IMG/VR virus record: IMGVR_UViG_3300030107_000470 | Location: 1-25,062 of that record | Source: a virus | DNA: 25,062 nucleotides | Reading direction: 5' to 3' (one strand) | Shown here: positions 15,558 through 24,340 of the stretch, in pieces | How positions within the stretch are numbered: position 1 is the stretch's first letter | Layout: each line of letters starts with the position of its first letter | Made by a program: the position numbers and the translations under genes | Notes under the pieces: generated by a model | Told to the model about the DNA's origin: nothing | The model's input: the letters and a program-made list of their open reading frames with translations, nothing else | The model's database searches: none

Positions 15558-16357
15558 TGTCTAGAACTTTAAAAAGACCAATGTTCAGAAGAGGTGGACC
15601 AGCTAATAATGGTATTATGACTGGTCTTACAGATAGAGAAAAATTTTCAACACAAGGAACTCTTCTTGATGTTGACAGAGCAAGATTAGAATCAAAAGCT
15701 ATACAAGACATTATGAATGAACTTGCACCAATTAGAAAAACAAGAGCACCTCTTGGAACAATAGGTTTTGCTTTAGCAACCGGTGAAGATCCAATAGATG
15801 CTTTAGGTTTAGGTTATAGAGACTTTGTAAAAAGAGATGACGCAAGAAGAGCATTAATAGATAAAAGAAAACAAGCAGCTGTATCAACTGCATTAGGATC
15901 ACAACTATCTACAAAAGGTAAAAGTAAAATTGCATTAGAAAAAATGATAGATTTATCTATTAAAGCTGGAGAGTTTCCAGATACTACAGAAGGAAGAGCT
16001 GCAGCGTTTAAAAAATACAGTATGAGTTCAGGAGACATCACTAGAGCTTCTATACCACAAAAAGTATTAGAGAGATTTAAAGCTTTTTATGCAGGAACAG
16101 GTGGAACTGAAGCAGAAGCAGAATATGATATTTTAAAAGACGAAGGTAAATTAAATATTGAAGGTACAGACTTTGGTAAAAAAGATTTAACAGTTAAAGC
16201 AGATAGAGAAGATATTGCAGACAATGAAGATTTTGGACCTGGTGATGGTTTTGTAGATATAGGTAATGGTAAAGTATATGTATTAAAACCAGGTGGTAAC
16301 AAAGAATCTTTTACAGCAGAAAACTACGAGATAATAGATCTAAAGAGTTTATATTAG
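15557..16357 (+). CDS. Injection-module protein with RRGG N-terminal motif, unknown function
   Basis: This 266-residue protein starts at a TAATG overlap, with AAGGA about 13 bases upstream. The N-terminus MSRTLKRPMFRRGGPANNGIMTGL is a pattern I recall in marine phage virion genes. A mostly helical body follows (AIQDIMNELAPIRKTRAPLGTIGFALATGEDPIDALGLGYRDFVKRDDARRALIDKRKQAA). The C-terminus is acidic and beta-like (DIADNEDFGPGDGFVDIGNGKVYVLKPGGNKESF). There is no enzymatic motif. Its stop overlaps the ribosome site AGGAGGT of the giant downstream gene, so the two are probably expressed together. A structural or ejected role is inferred from position. Confidence 0.6.
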   Translation: MSRTLKRPMFRRGGPANNGIMTGLTDREKFSTQGTLLDVDRARLESKAIQDIMNELAPIRKTRAPLGTIGFALATGEDPIDALGLGYRDFVKRDDARRALIDKRKQAAVSTALGSQLSTKGKSKIALEKMIDLSIKAGEFPDTTEGRAAAFKKYSMSSGDITRASIPQKVLERFKAFYAGTGGTEAEAEYDILKDEGKLNIEGTDFGKKDLTVKADREDIADNEDFGPGDGFVDIGNGKVYVLKPGGNKESFTAENYEIIDLKSLY

Positions 16358-16362
16358 GAGGT
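16356..16362 (+). promoter_or_regulatory. Consensus ribosome binding site overlapping a stop codon
   Basis: AGGAGGT lies four bases before the ATG at 16366 and shares bases with the TAG stop (16355-16357) of the upstream gene. Terminating ribosomes should land on the initiation site of the 1296-residue protein. Confidence 0.8.
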
Positions 16363-16365
16363 TAG

Positions 16366-19300
16366 ATGGCTAAAGATATAGATGCATTTGGCTACTTTGA
16401 CCTTACTCCTCAAGAACAAAGTTCAGAAACAAGTGCAGTTACAGCAGCCATGGCAGGTATTGCATCGGGTGTAATTAAAGTGCCTGAAGGTGTTATATCA
16501 CTTGGTGCAGAGTTAATTGATTTAGGTTTTGATACAGACACTGCAGCAAAAGTAGAACAAGCGTTTGATAAAATAAATGTATTTGAAGACGTAGCAGATG
16601 ACAGAGCTATTGGTAAAATAACAGAAACATTAATACAAATAGGTGTTCCAGGTAGTATAGGTTTTAAATTAGTAAGTGGTGCTGTTAAAGCAAAAAAAGC
16701 TGGTAACTATATGAATGCAGCGGGCATGAATCTACAAAAAGCTGCAAAGAAAGCAAACGATTTTAATAAAACATTAGGTAGAAAAAAATTTGTAGCTGGC
16801 GTTGCAGGTGGAGCTGTAGGAGAAGCATTTGTTGCAGATGTAGAAGATATAGGAAGTTTTGGTGATGTATTTGAAGCTGGACCAACACAATTAGAAGAAA
16901 CTACAGATGAAGGTGGTAGAGAAGATGCATTTAAAAAATTAATGAACAGAACTAAGTTTGGTTCGGAATCATTATTAATTACACCTTTTGTATATGGTAC
17001 AGGTAAAGCAATTAAAGCAGCGGCTACACGTGGTAGAAGAATAGAATTTAGTAACTCTACATTAGATAAATATTTTAATAAAGTATTTTCTGCATTACGA
17101 GCAAGAGGTGCAAAACCACAAGAAATTTTTGAAAGTAAAATGGCAGAAAAAGGTGCAACCATGGCAGATACAAACAGAGCTATGGAATTAGTTAAAAATA
17201 TAGATAGACAAGTAGACAGTATGTTTCCTATGTTTAAAAGTATTTTTGATAAATCAACTACAAAAAACAGAACAGAAATATATAAAACATTAAATGATGT
17301 TTTATTTTCTGACAACATAGGTCAAGATATTTCTAAAGCTAATGTAACAAAAGTTACAAAATTTTTAAAAGATAAAGGAGCTAAAGGTAATGCGGTTAAT
17401 GAAATATTTAAATCTTTAAATGGTGCAAGAGAAACTTTTTCAGAATTAATAAATGCATCATCTAATGCACCTAAAGATGTAAAAACATTACAATCATTGA
17501 TGGGTAACAGAGTAAGGGAATATCTTGGAAATACATATAGAATATTTGAAGATAAATCTATTTTACCATACATGAGATATGCTCCAACAGAAGAAGCTAT
17601 TAAAGACACAAAACAATTTTTTAAAAATTATGCAGCTAAGAATGGTAAAAAACTTACAGACTTTCAAGCAGAAACTATGGTTAACACTATTATTAAAACA
17701 GCACAAAAACAAAAAGGACCTCCAGGTTTACCTTTTAAATATGTTGATGACACAGCTGCAGATGAAGGACCAGAATTAGATAAATTTTTTAAAAATATAT
17801 TAACAGATCAAATTAAACCAGAACGTATTCTTGCTGAAACAAAAGGTAAAGACAAAGCTACAATACAGGCATTGTTTGGTAAAATGGAAGATCCTAGATT
17901 TTCTATATATAATAGTATGACAAAACTATCTGCTATTGCTAGAAAAAATGAATTATTTGAAAAAATTGCTAAACAAGATGATGCAATTAAAAGAACAGTT
18001 ACAAAAAATACACCTGCAGGTGCTAGAGGTTTTTTCTTTGATGATGCATTAGAAGCTGCAGATGCTTTACCTAATCAAGACATAGTAGAATTAGATAAAT
18101 ATTTGTTACCATTTTTTAGAGATGAATTTACAATTAATCCATTGCAAGGTAAATTTACTACAAAAGCTATAGCAGAAGGATTAGGTGATTCATCAAAAGC
18201 ATTAAAATTTTTATTTGAACCTAGACCGGGAGCTACAGGTGTAGAAAAAGGTTTAACATGGGGATATCGTAATTTAATTTTATTTCCAAAAGCATTGTCA
18301 CAAGTAGCAAAAACAATACTTGCGCCAGTAACACATTTTAGAAATTTATTTTCTGCAACAGGATTTTCTGCAGCAAATGGTATATTTTTTGAAAATCCTG
18401 CAATTGTAGCAAGAGCATTTGGTGATGCTTTTGCACCATTACAAACAGGAGCGCCAATAAAAAGAGCTTTAGGTAAAGTAACTGGTGTAGGTTTTGACGA
18501 AGCTGCTGCTAATGCAAGGTATAGAAAACTATTAGATCTTGGTGTTGTAAATTCACAAGTACAACTTGGTGATGTAAAAAATCTTTTACGTGATGTTAGA
18601 TTTGGTGAAAATTTAAACGTTGCAAAACCATTAGAATCTATGATGAAAAAACTTACTGCTGGCACAGCTAGAAAAGCAAAAGGTTTTATGAAAGGTGCAG
18701 AAGATTTATATACAGCAGAAGATGATTTATTTAAAATAGCAAACTTTGCTGTTGAACGATATAGATTAAAAAATGCATATACTGCAGCAGGTAAAAAATT
18801 TACAGATGATCTTTTAGATAATGAAGCAGCAGATATCGTAAGAAACACTGTGCCTAATTATGCATATGTATCTGACACAGTTAGAGCATTAAGACGTTTA
18901 CCACTTGGAACATTTATGTCGTTTCCATCTGAGATATTAAGAACAACAACTAATATTGCACAAAGATCATTAAAAGAAATAAAAGATCCAGCGTTAAGAA
19001 ACATTGGTATTAAAAGATTAATAGGTCTTGGAACAGTTTTAACAATAGCACCAAATGCAATACAATCAGGATTTCAAATTGCTAACAATGTTACAAACGA
19101 ACAATTACAAGCATTAAAACAATATCTACCTGATTGGTCTAAAAATTCTACAATACTACCAATACGATCAAAAGATGGTGAATTAAAATATATAGATTTT
19201 AGTCACGGTAATGCATACGACGTAGCTACAAGACCTATACAAACATTAATTAATGAAGTGCAAAGAGGTATTACAGATGAAGAAGTATTAATGAAAGGTG

Positions 19301-20256
19301 TATTACGTGGTATGGCAAAAGCTGCAGGTGAATTAGCTGATCCGTTTATATCAGAAGCAATCTACACAGAAGCTGCTTTAGATATTATTACAAGAGGTGG
19401 TCGAACAAGAGAAGGTAGACAGCTATATACTGAACGAACACCTGATGGAGAAAAAATAAAAATTATAACAAATCATTTAGCTAGAGCTATGTTACCTTTT
19501 TCGTATCAACAACTTAATAGATTATATCAAGCAGCAGCTGACAAACCATCTGAGCGTGGAGAATTTTTTGAAGTGCCGGATGAATTAGGTGGATTCATAG
19601 GATATAGAGCTGTAAAAGTAGACCCTGTAAGATCTATAGGATTTAAAATAGCAGATTATAAAAGAGGTATTAGAGAGTCAAGATCGTTGTTTACAGGTGG
19701 TCCAGAATCAGTTTTAAAAGGTGGACCTAAAACTCCTAAAGATGTTATTGAAAGATTTTTTATTGCAAACAAAGCAAGATTTAATGTTCAAAAAGAAATG
19801 TTAAAAAATATAGAAGCAGCAAATATTTTGGGAACTGACATGAGAAAATTTAGTCAAGAGTTTGCTGAAAGAGGTCTTGGTAAAACTTATGGAAGACTAA
19901 GAAGAAAAGATTTTAATCCATACTTTCCATCACAAGATATATTTAGAGAGTTTGAACAAATATCTAAAAGAATAGGTCAACCTAATCCTATGAAAGCAGC
20001 GTTAGGAACAATTAGATCTATGTCTAGAAGATTAAATCGTTTAAGATTAGATGATGAGTTTGATTTAAATCTTGATGATTACCTACCAGATCCAGATATG
20101 TTAGATCAATCTGCAGCATTACCTACACCACCTGTAAGCCCACAAGTAATACAACCAATACAAACTACAATGCAAACAGGTTTAACACCTACAGAAACTG
20201 CGTTGCTTTCTGAAGAAGAAAAAGCTATAAGGTTAAGACAGAGAGGAATGGCGTAA
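16366..20256 (+). CDS. Giant internal virion (ejection) protein
   Basis: At 1296 residues this is the largest gene in the window. It is mainly helical and basic, with no recognisable lytic or polymerase motif. Early hydrophobic, Gly/Ala-rich stretches (VTAAMAGIASGVIKVPEGVISLGAELIDLG at about 25-54; FVAGVAGGAVGEAFVADVEDIG at about 142-163) and a middle hydrophobic block near 634-675 (NLILFPKALSQVAKTILAPVTHFRNLF) suit a protein that passes through the tail and inserts into membrane. The last 60 residues are proline-rich, with PTPPVSPQVIQPIQTTMQTG. Length and position after smaller internal proteins parallel T7 gp16 and P22 gp16, but I see no lysozyme-type catalytic domain. It is coupled to the next gene by TAATG. 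The ejected-protein role is likely but not proven. Confidence 0.65.
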   Translation: MAKDIDAFGYFDLTPQEQSSETSAVTAAMAGIASGVIKVPEGVISLGAELIDLGFDTDTAAKVEQAFDKINVFEDVADDRAIGKITETLIQIGVPGSIGFKLVSGAVKAKKAGNYMNAAGMNLQKAAKKANDFNKTLGRKKFVAGVAGGAVGEAFVADVEDIGSFGDVFEAGPTQLEETTDEGGREDAFKKLMNRTKFGSESLLITPFVYGTGKAIKAAATRGRRIEFSNSTLDKYFNKVFSALRARGAKPQEIFESKMAEKGATMADTNRAMELVKNIDRQVDSMFPMFKSIFDKSTTKNRTEIYKTLNDVLFSDNIGQDISKANVTKVTKFLKDKGAKGNAVNEIFKSLNGARETFSELINASSNAPKDVKTLQSLMGNRVREYLGNTYRIFEDKSILPYMRYAPTEEAIKDTKQFFKNYAAKNGKKLTDFQAETMVNTIIKTAQKQKGPPGLPFKYVDDTAADEGPELDKFFKNILTDQIKPERILAETKGKDKATIQALFGKMEDPRFSIYNSMTKLSAIARKNELFEKIAKQDDAIKRTVTKNTPAGARGFFFDDALEAADALPNQDIVELDKYLLPFFRDEFTINPLQGKFTTKAIAEGLGDSSKALKFLFEPRPGATGVEKGLTWGYRNLILFPKALSQVAKTILAPVTHFRNLFSATGFSAANGIFFENPAIVARAFGDAFAPLQTGAPIKRALGKVTGVGFDEAAANARYRKLLDLGVVNSQVQLGDVKNLLRDVRFGENLNVAKPLESMMKKLTAGTARKAKGFMKGAEDLYTAEDDLFKIANFAVERYRLKNAYTAAGKKFTDDLLDNEAADIVRNTVPNYAYVSDTVRALRRLPLGTFMSFPSEILRTTTNIAQRSLKEIKDPALRNIGIKRLIGLGTVLTIAPNAIQSGFQIANNVTNEQLQALKQYLPDWSKNSTILPIRSKDGELKYIDFSHGNAYDVATRPIQTLINEVQRGITDEEVLMKGVLRGMAKAAGELADPFISEAIYTEAALDIITRGGRTREGRQLYTERTPDGEKIKIITNHLARAMLPFSYQQLNRLYQAAADKPSERGEFFEVPDELGGFIGYRAVKVDPVRSIGFKIADYKRGIRESRSLFTGGPESVLKGGPKTPKDVIERFFIANKARFNVQKEMLKNIEAANILGTDMRKFSQEFAERGLGKTYGRLRRKDFNPYFPSQDIFREFEQISKRIGQPNPMKAALGTIRSMSRRLNRLRLDDEFDLNLDDYLPDPDMLDQSAALPTPPVSPQVIQPIQTTMQTGLTPTETALLSEEEKAIRLRQRGMA

Positions 20257-22694
20257 TGGCAATAGATTTTGAATCATTCATAGCAGACCCAAAAATAACA
20301 GATCCTGGAATAGATGTATCCGGTATTAAAACTACTACACCTACCAGACAAGAATTATTATTTGATTTACCAGAATTTTCTGGAATTCAAGTTGATCCAA
20401 CTAGAGCATCTTACGTAGAAGATATATATAGAGCTTATTCTGGACAGATACCTAGTATTCCAGAACCAGTTGTTACAACACCACCAGTAACAAGTGGAGT
20501 AGGAACAGGCGACGGGGGACAAGCGACTACACCTATCACTACACCTACAACAACGGTTGGAACAAACACAGCAGAACAACAAAGATTAATAGATGCGGGT
20601 ATCGGAGTGCAAGCAGCACCAGGACAACCTGTTGTAGCGCCAGGTGAGGTACCAGTTACGCAAGCAGAAATAGATGCTTTTAATCAAATACCTGTAAATA
20701 CAGATTTTAGAAATCAACAATTAGTAAATCAAGGAATAGGAGTTAGAGTTGGAGACACAGGCCCTGTTGTAGCGCCAGGTGAGGAACCAGTTACACAGGC
20801 GAAAATGGACGAATTTAATGAAGAACAACAAAGCACTCTTCAAAATATATTAGGTCAAGCAGGTCAAACTGTTCAAGGAGCTATGAATCAATTAGGTAAG
20901 ATATCAGGATCTGTAGTAGATTTTGCAAATCAAACAGTAGATATATTTGGTAAAAAAATAAACGTAGGTAAAACTTTAGCAGCAGCTGCCATTAACAAAA
21001 TAGCAGGTGGCCCTGTAAGTTTAGTATTTGAACTATTACCTAAAGACTCAATAGAAAATAAAACAACAAGAGGTGTGGTTGATACATTAAAAGCAGAAAA
21101 AGATTATGGATTTAATATGCAATCTGGAAATTTAAATCAAGATCCTTTTGGTAGAAATCCAGTGTCTGCTTTTGGTAATTATGAACAAACATTATTAGAT
21201 GACATAGCTGGAGTAAATCAATCAGGATTTGAAACAGCAAAAATGAGAGAAAAGAAAAAAGAATTTGCACAAGATTATTTTAAAAAGAAAGCTGAATTTG
21301 CTGGTGGTGTTCAACAAACTTCAGATCAAATATCAGACATTCTTGGCCCTGGAGAATTTAAACCTGAAGGTGAGAATTTAGTTTCGCTAGAGAATCAACT
21401 TGCAGAACAAGCAAAAGAAAGAGCAGCTCAAAATGAATTAGCAAAATTAACAGGTGATGTTGATTTTGATGTTCCTACAAAATCTCAACCAGTAACAGGC
21501 ACCAAGGGACCACAAGTTACAGCACCAGTGACAGGCGTCACGCGACCAGGGACGGTTTTAGGTAAACCTGGCATTGAAAGATTTGATGATGCAGAAACAG
21601 ACATTGGTGGTAAAATACCAGCAGGTGCATCAACAACAGGAACTCCTGTAGATGCTTTAAATCCTGTTAACAGACAACAACATTTTGATAATACACAGAA
21701 ATTAAAAGATGCTGTTGCAGAAGGTAAAATTACAAATGAAGAATATAACAAGCTTAGTGCTTTTGATGCAAGAAAAACAATGGGATTAGGGACAGTAACA
21801 GGGACAGCAAGTGCTGCAATTTATCAAGGTGTTCAAACAGGAATAGGAGCATTAAGAGAAACTTTAGGTATAAATCCAGCTTTTGCAGGTGATCAATCTC
21901 TTGCAGAGGCAGCAGGCGATACTGCTAGAAATATTCAAGGTGTATCAGGAAACATAACACCAGAAGAACAAGTTAAATATCAAGAAATTATTAGTGGAGA
22001 AGATATATACAGAGATCCTATTTTAGGTATGGTTGAACCATCTGCACCAATGACTTTAGCTGACGATAAAATAAATACAATGACAGATGATGTAGATTTA
22101 GATCTTTTTGATACTACACCATCAGCACCATCTATTCCAACGACAGGCATAGACATACCAGATCCAAGTCCAACACCTTCATTTACACCAAGAGGTGGAG
22201 GAGCAGATAGAGATCCTGCACCATCACCATCACCATCACCAAATGAAGCAGCAGGTCGAGCAGCAGAAAATGCTCAAAGAGCAGCAATACAAGAAGCTGC
22301 AAGAGCTGGTATGACTGTAAACCAAGCAAAAGCATCTGTTGGAATGCCTGCAAATTTAGGCGACACAGGCGGCGGTGACAAAGGCGGCGGAGGCGGCAAA
22401 ATCGTCTGCACTATGATGAACGAATCTTATGGTTTTGGATCTTTTAGAAATAAAATATGGATGAAGTTTCATAAAAATCTTTCACCAGAATATCAAAGAG
22501 GATACCATAAACTATTTTTACCATTAGTTAAAATTGCTAAAACAAATAAAATAGTTAAAAAAATATTAGAACATATTGCAGTGCATAGCACTATAGACAT
22601 GAGACAATCCATGAGAGGTAAAACTCATTTATTAGGTAGAGCGTATAGAAAAATATTATTACCACTTTGTTACTGGGTAGGTAAAAATGCCTAA
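20256..22694 (+). CDS. Long Pro/Gly-rich virion protein with conserved C-terminal module
   Basis: This 812-residue protein starts in a TAATG overlap with AGAGGA eight bases upstream. Residues 60-105 are Pro/Thr-rich and disordered. A duplicated 34-residue unit occupies residues 111-144 and 156-189 (core PVVAPGExPVTQA). Residues 215-260 are Ala/Gly-rich with a hydrophobic segment (TLAAAAINKIAGGPVSLVFELL). Helical regions then alternate with Pro-rich linkers (PSPTPSFTP; APSPSPSPNEAA). A Gly-rich hinge (GGGDKGGGGG) leads into a compact basic end of about 98 residues from 715: KIVCTMMNESYGFGSFRNKIW, GYHKLFLPLV, then RAYRKILLPLCYWVGK. I recall that last module at the C-terminus of many unrelated phage proteins, function unknown. 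The stop overlaps the holin-like gene by eight bases. Confidence 0.65.
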   Translation: MAIDFESFIADPKITDPGIDVSGIKTTTPTRQELLFDLPEFSGIQVDPTRASYVEDIYRAYSGQIPSIPEPVVTTPPVTSGVGTGDGGQATTPITTPTTTVGTNTAEQQRLIDAGIGVQAAPGQPVVAPGEVPVTQAEIDAFNQIPVNTDFRNQQLVNQGIGVRVGDTGPVVAPGEEPVTQAKMDEFNEEQQSTLQNILGQAGQTVQGAMNQLGKISGSVVDFANQTVDIFGKKINVGKTLAAAAINKIAGGPVSLVFELLPKDSIENKTTRGVVDTLKAEKDYGFNMQSGNLNQDPFGRNPVSAFGNYEQTLLDDIAGVNQSGFETAKMREKKKEFAQDYFKKKAEFAGGVQQTSDQISDILGPGEFKPEGENLVSLENQLAEQAKERAAQNELAKLTGDVDFDVPTKSQPVTGTKGPQVTAPVTGVTRPGTVLGKPGIERFDDAETDIGGKIPAGASTTGTPVDALNPVNRQQHFDNTQKLKDAVAEGKITNEEYNKLSAFDARKTMGLGTVTGTASAAIYQGVQTGIGALRETLGINPAFAGDQSLAEAAGDTARNIQGVSGNITPEEQVKYQEIISGEDIYRDPILGMVEPSAPMTLADDKINTMTDDVDLDLFDTTPSAPSIPTTGIDIPDPSPTPSFTPRGGGADRDPAPSPSPSPNEAAGRAAENAQRAAIQEAARAGMTVNQAKASVGMPANLGDTGGGDKGGGGGKIVCTMMNESYGFGSFRNKIWMKFHKNLSPEYQRGYHKLFLPLVKIAKTNKIVKKILEHIAVHSTIDMRQSMRGKTHLLGRAYRKILLPLCYWVGKNA
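20586..20822 (+). repeat. Duplicated 34-residue unit
   Basis: Two copies at 20586-20687 and 20721-20822 lie 135 bases apart. They share GIGV, PVVAPGExPVTQA and a terminal FN. At DNA level 19 bases (20631-20649 and 20766-20784) are identical. It may be a structural repeat or a small binding module. Confidence 0.8.
22221..22240 (+). repeat. Hexanucleotide microsatellite coding Pro-Ser
   Basis: Three CCATCA units plus CC encode a PSPSPS stretch in the proline-rich linker of the 812-residue protein. Such a tract could vary in length by slippage. Confidence 0.7.
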
Positions 22695-22863
22695 AAAGTC
22701 AGCATTACAAAAGATAGAGGATCATGAGAAACTTTGCAGAATAATGCAAAGGCAGACTTTTGATCAGATTAAAGAATTAAAAACACAGATTGTTAGAATA
22801 GAAAGACTACTAATTGGTACAGCTGCTTTTGTAATAGTTAGTTTATTAGATAAAGTTCTTTAA
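22687..22863 (+). CDS. 58-aa coiled-coil plus membrane-anchor protein, holin-like
   Basis: This short frame begins MPKKSALQKIEDHEKLCRIM, continues as a charged heptad-like helix (QIKELKTQIVRIERL), and ends in one hydrophobic segment LLIGTAAFVIVSLLDKVL. Helix then C-terminal membrane span in under 70 residues is the plan of XhlA-type holin accessory proteins. GGTAGG lies five bases before the ATG. The gene overlaps the preceding stop by eight bases and its own stop shares TTAA with the opposite-strand helicase. A role in lysis or membrane anchoring is inference from shape and from its place at the end of the late gene block. No endolysin is seen next to it. Confidence 0.65.
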   Translation: MPKKSALQKIEDHEKLCRIMQRQTFDQIKELKTQIVRIERLLIGTAAFVIVSLLDKVL

Positions 22864-24290
22864 ATCCAAGCTTTCAACTCTTCACCCATAACCTGACTTG
22901 CAATATTAACTTTCTTACGTAAAGCTTTTACAATTCTTTCATCGACTGTATCCTCACATATAATATCAATGTATGTCATAGGTTTAGTTTGACCAATACG
23001 ATCTATACGAGCTTCTGATTGTTGTCTTTTTTCTAAATCATAACCATTAGAATAATACACCATATTTGATGCAGCTGTAAGTGTAATACCATAGCCACCA
23101 GTTTGCGGTGTACCTATAAAAAACTTACACTTGTCATCTTCTTGAAAACGTTTTATGTTTTGTTGTCTTTCATCTTGAGGTGTTAACCCATAATAATCTA
23201 CAAAAGAATCTTGACCAAATTCTTCTGAAATAGCTTTTATAATTTGTCTAACATCACTTTGCCAGTGGGCCCAAATAACAACTTTACCTTCTATTTCATT
23301 AAGAACATTTATTAATTCTTCAATACGATTGCTTTTTAATTCTTGCGTAGTGCCATCATCAGATTTAAAATGACCACACGTTATTTGTTGTAGTCTCATT
23401 AATTGTGTCAATGCATTTGCTGTCGTTAACATTTTACCATTTAAAATAGCTAATGCTTCTTTTTTCATTTGAGAATAAACTTTTAATTGTTCTGATGTTA
23501 ATTGAACTACTCTTTTCATAAAAGTTTTTTTAGGTAAATCTAAACAATCATCTTTTAATACTCTGTAAGAAAAAGGTTTTAATTTATCTGATAACTCACC
23601 AAGGTTACGATAACCAACAACAATTTGTACTGATCTACCACCAAAGTTTGCAGTCTTCATTATTGCATATCTAGTTCTAAAAGAATAATAAGAACTATGA
23701 TCTAGAAGCCAAGGGTCAAGAAACTCACATTGTTTGTATAAATCTAATGGCGATTTGGTTACAGGAGAGCCTGTAAGTATTCTTTTACACACAGCATATC
23801 TACCAAGAGATACTATGTTTTTAGTTCTTTTAGCTTCTGGATTTTTTATAGTTGTAGACTCATCTATGGCCATTAATGTTTTGTGTGAGTTTAAAAATTT
23901 TGCAGCAAAATCAACACCTTTTTTTGTAGAGAATGCTTCAACATTCATAATTAAAATATGTAAATCAATACCTGTTTGAAACAATGTGTCTAAATATTGT
24001 TTTTGTTTTTTTGTAATATTTGCTTGCCACAATACCGCCTTATTCTCAATGTGTTTTGGCAAATGTGCAGGGATTTCTCCGGAGTACCAATTTTTATATA
24101 CACCTTTTGGTGCTACAATTAAGACTCCATCTATTTTACCCTTATCATATAACATAGCAATATTATCTAATAATACTTTAGATTTACCGGTACCCATTTC
24201 CATAAAATATGCATAAGCTTTTTTCTCCCAAGACATTTCTAATGCTTTAAGCTGATGAGCGTAGGGCTTAGTTTTAAATTTATAATTCAT
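22860..24290 (-). CDS. SNF2-type superfamily 2 helicase/ATPase
   Basis: This 476-residue protein has the complete motif set: Walker A MGTGKS (32-37), motif Ia VAPKGVYKNW (59-68), DEST motif II (143-146), TGSP motif III (173-176), TGGYGITLTAAS in the second domain, and motif VI QSEARIDRIGQ (424-434). This is the compact phage version of SNF2 helicases. It would act in the cytoplasm on DNA, using ATP, in replication, recombination or removal of bound proteins. It is the only minus-strand gene here. The start ATG is about 13 bases from a predicted start site given by the palindromic promoter at 24305-24338. The leader has only a weak AGAAAG ribosome site. The gene ends against the holin-like gene with both stops sharing TTAA and no room for a terminator. 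Confidence 0.93.
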   Translation of the reverse strand: MNYKFKTKPYAHQLKALEMSWEKKAYAYFMEMGTGKSKVLLDNIAMLYDKGKIDGVLIVAPKGVYKNWYSGEIPAHLPKHIENKAVLWQANITKKQKQYLDTLFQTGIDLHILIMNVEAFSTKKGVDFAAKFLNSHKTLMAIDESTTIKNPEAKRTKNIVSLGRYAVCKRILTGSPVTKSPLDLYKQCEFLDPWLLDHSSYYSFRTRYAIMKTANFGGRSVQIVVGYRNLGELSDKLKPFSYRVLKDDCLDLPKKTFMKRVVQLTSEQLKVYSQMKKEALAILNGKMLTTANALTQLMRLQQITCGHFKSDDGTTQELKSNRIEELINVLNEIEGKVVIWAHWQSDVRQIIKAISEEFGQDSFVDYYGLTPQDERQQNIKRFQEDDKCKFFIGTPQTGGYGITLTAASNMVYYSNGYDLEKRQQSEARIDRIGQTKPMTYIDIICEDTVDERIVKALRKKVNIASQVMGEELKAWI

Positions 24291-24304
24291 TTTCTACTTT
24301 CTAG

Positions 24305-24333
24305 TTGACAATATAATATTGATAACCTATATT
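24305..24333 (+). promoter_or_regulatory. Rightward sigma70-type promoter
   Basis: TTGACA (24305-24310) is a perfect -35, the spacer is exactly 17 bases, and TATATT (24328-24333) matches five of six -10 positions. Transcription should begin about 24340-24341, at or next to the ATG of the gene to the right. Confidence 0.8.
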
Positions 24334-24338
24334 GTCAA
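24310..24338 (-). promoter_or_regulatory. Leftward sigma70-type promoter for the helicase
   Basis: Read on the minus strand, TTGACA is at 24338-24333, the spacer is 17 bases and TATATT is at 24315-24310. The start would be near 24303, giving a leader of about 13 bases before the helicase ATG at 24290. The -35 of each promoter shares one base with the -10 of the other. Confidence 0.78.
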
Positions 24339-24340
24339 GC

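Larger units (their letters stand above)
24305..24338. repeat. 11-bp perfect inverted repeat containing divergent promoters
   Basis: TTGACAATATA (24305-24315) and TATATTGTCAA (24328-24338) are exact reverse complements separated by 12 bases. The element covers the -35 and -10 boxes of both promoters described here, so it could also be the operator of a dimeric regulator. Confidence 0.9.

Noticed and set aside
18075-18848. 257-residue minus-strand frame inside the giant virion gene
   Set aside because: It is fully antisense to a well-supported gene, has no recognisable motifs, and is explained by codon bias. The same holds for minus frames at 16707-17318 and 17322-17609.
22840-22880. Bidirectional terminator between the convergent genes
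   Set aside because: The genes overlap by four bases and I see no GC stem with a U-run.
24332-24340. TTG start for the gene at 24341
   Set aside because: The codon lies in the predicted -10 region, upstream of the likely transcript start.
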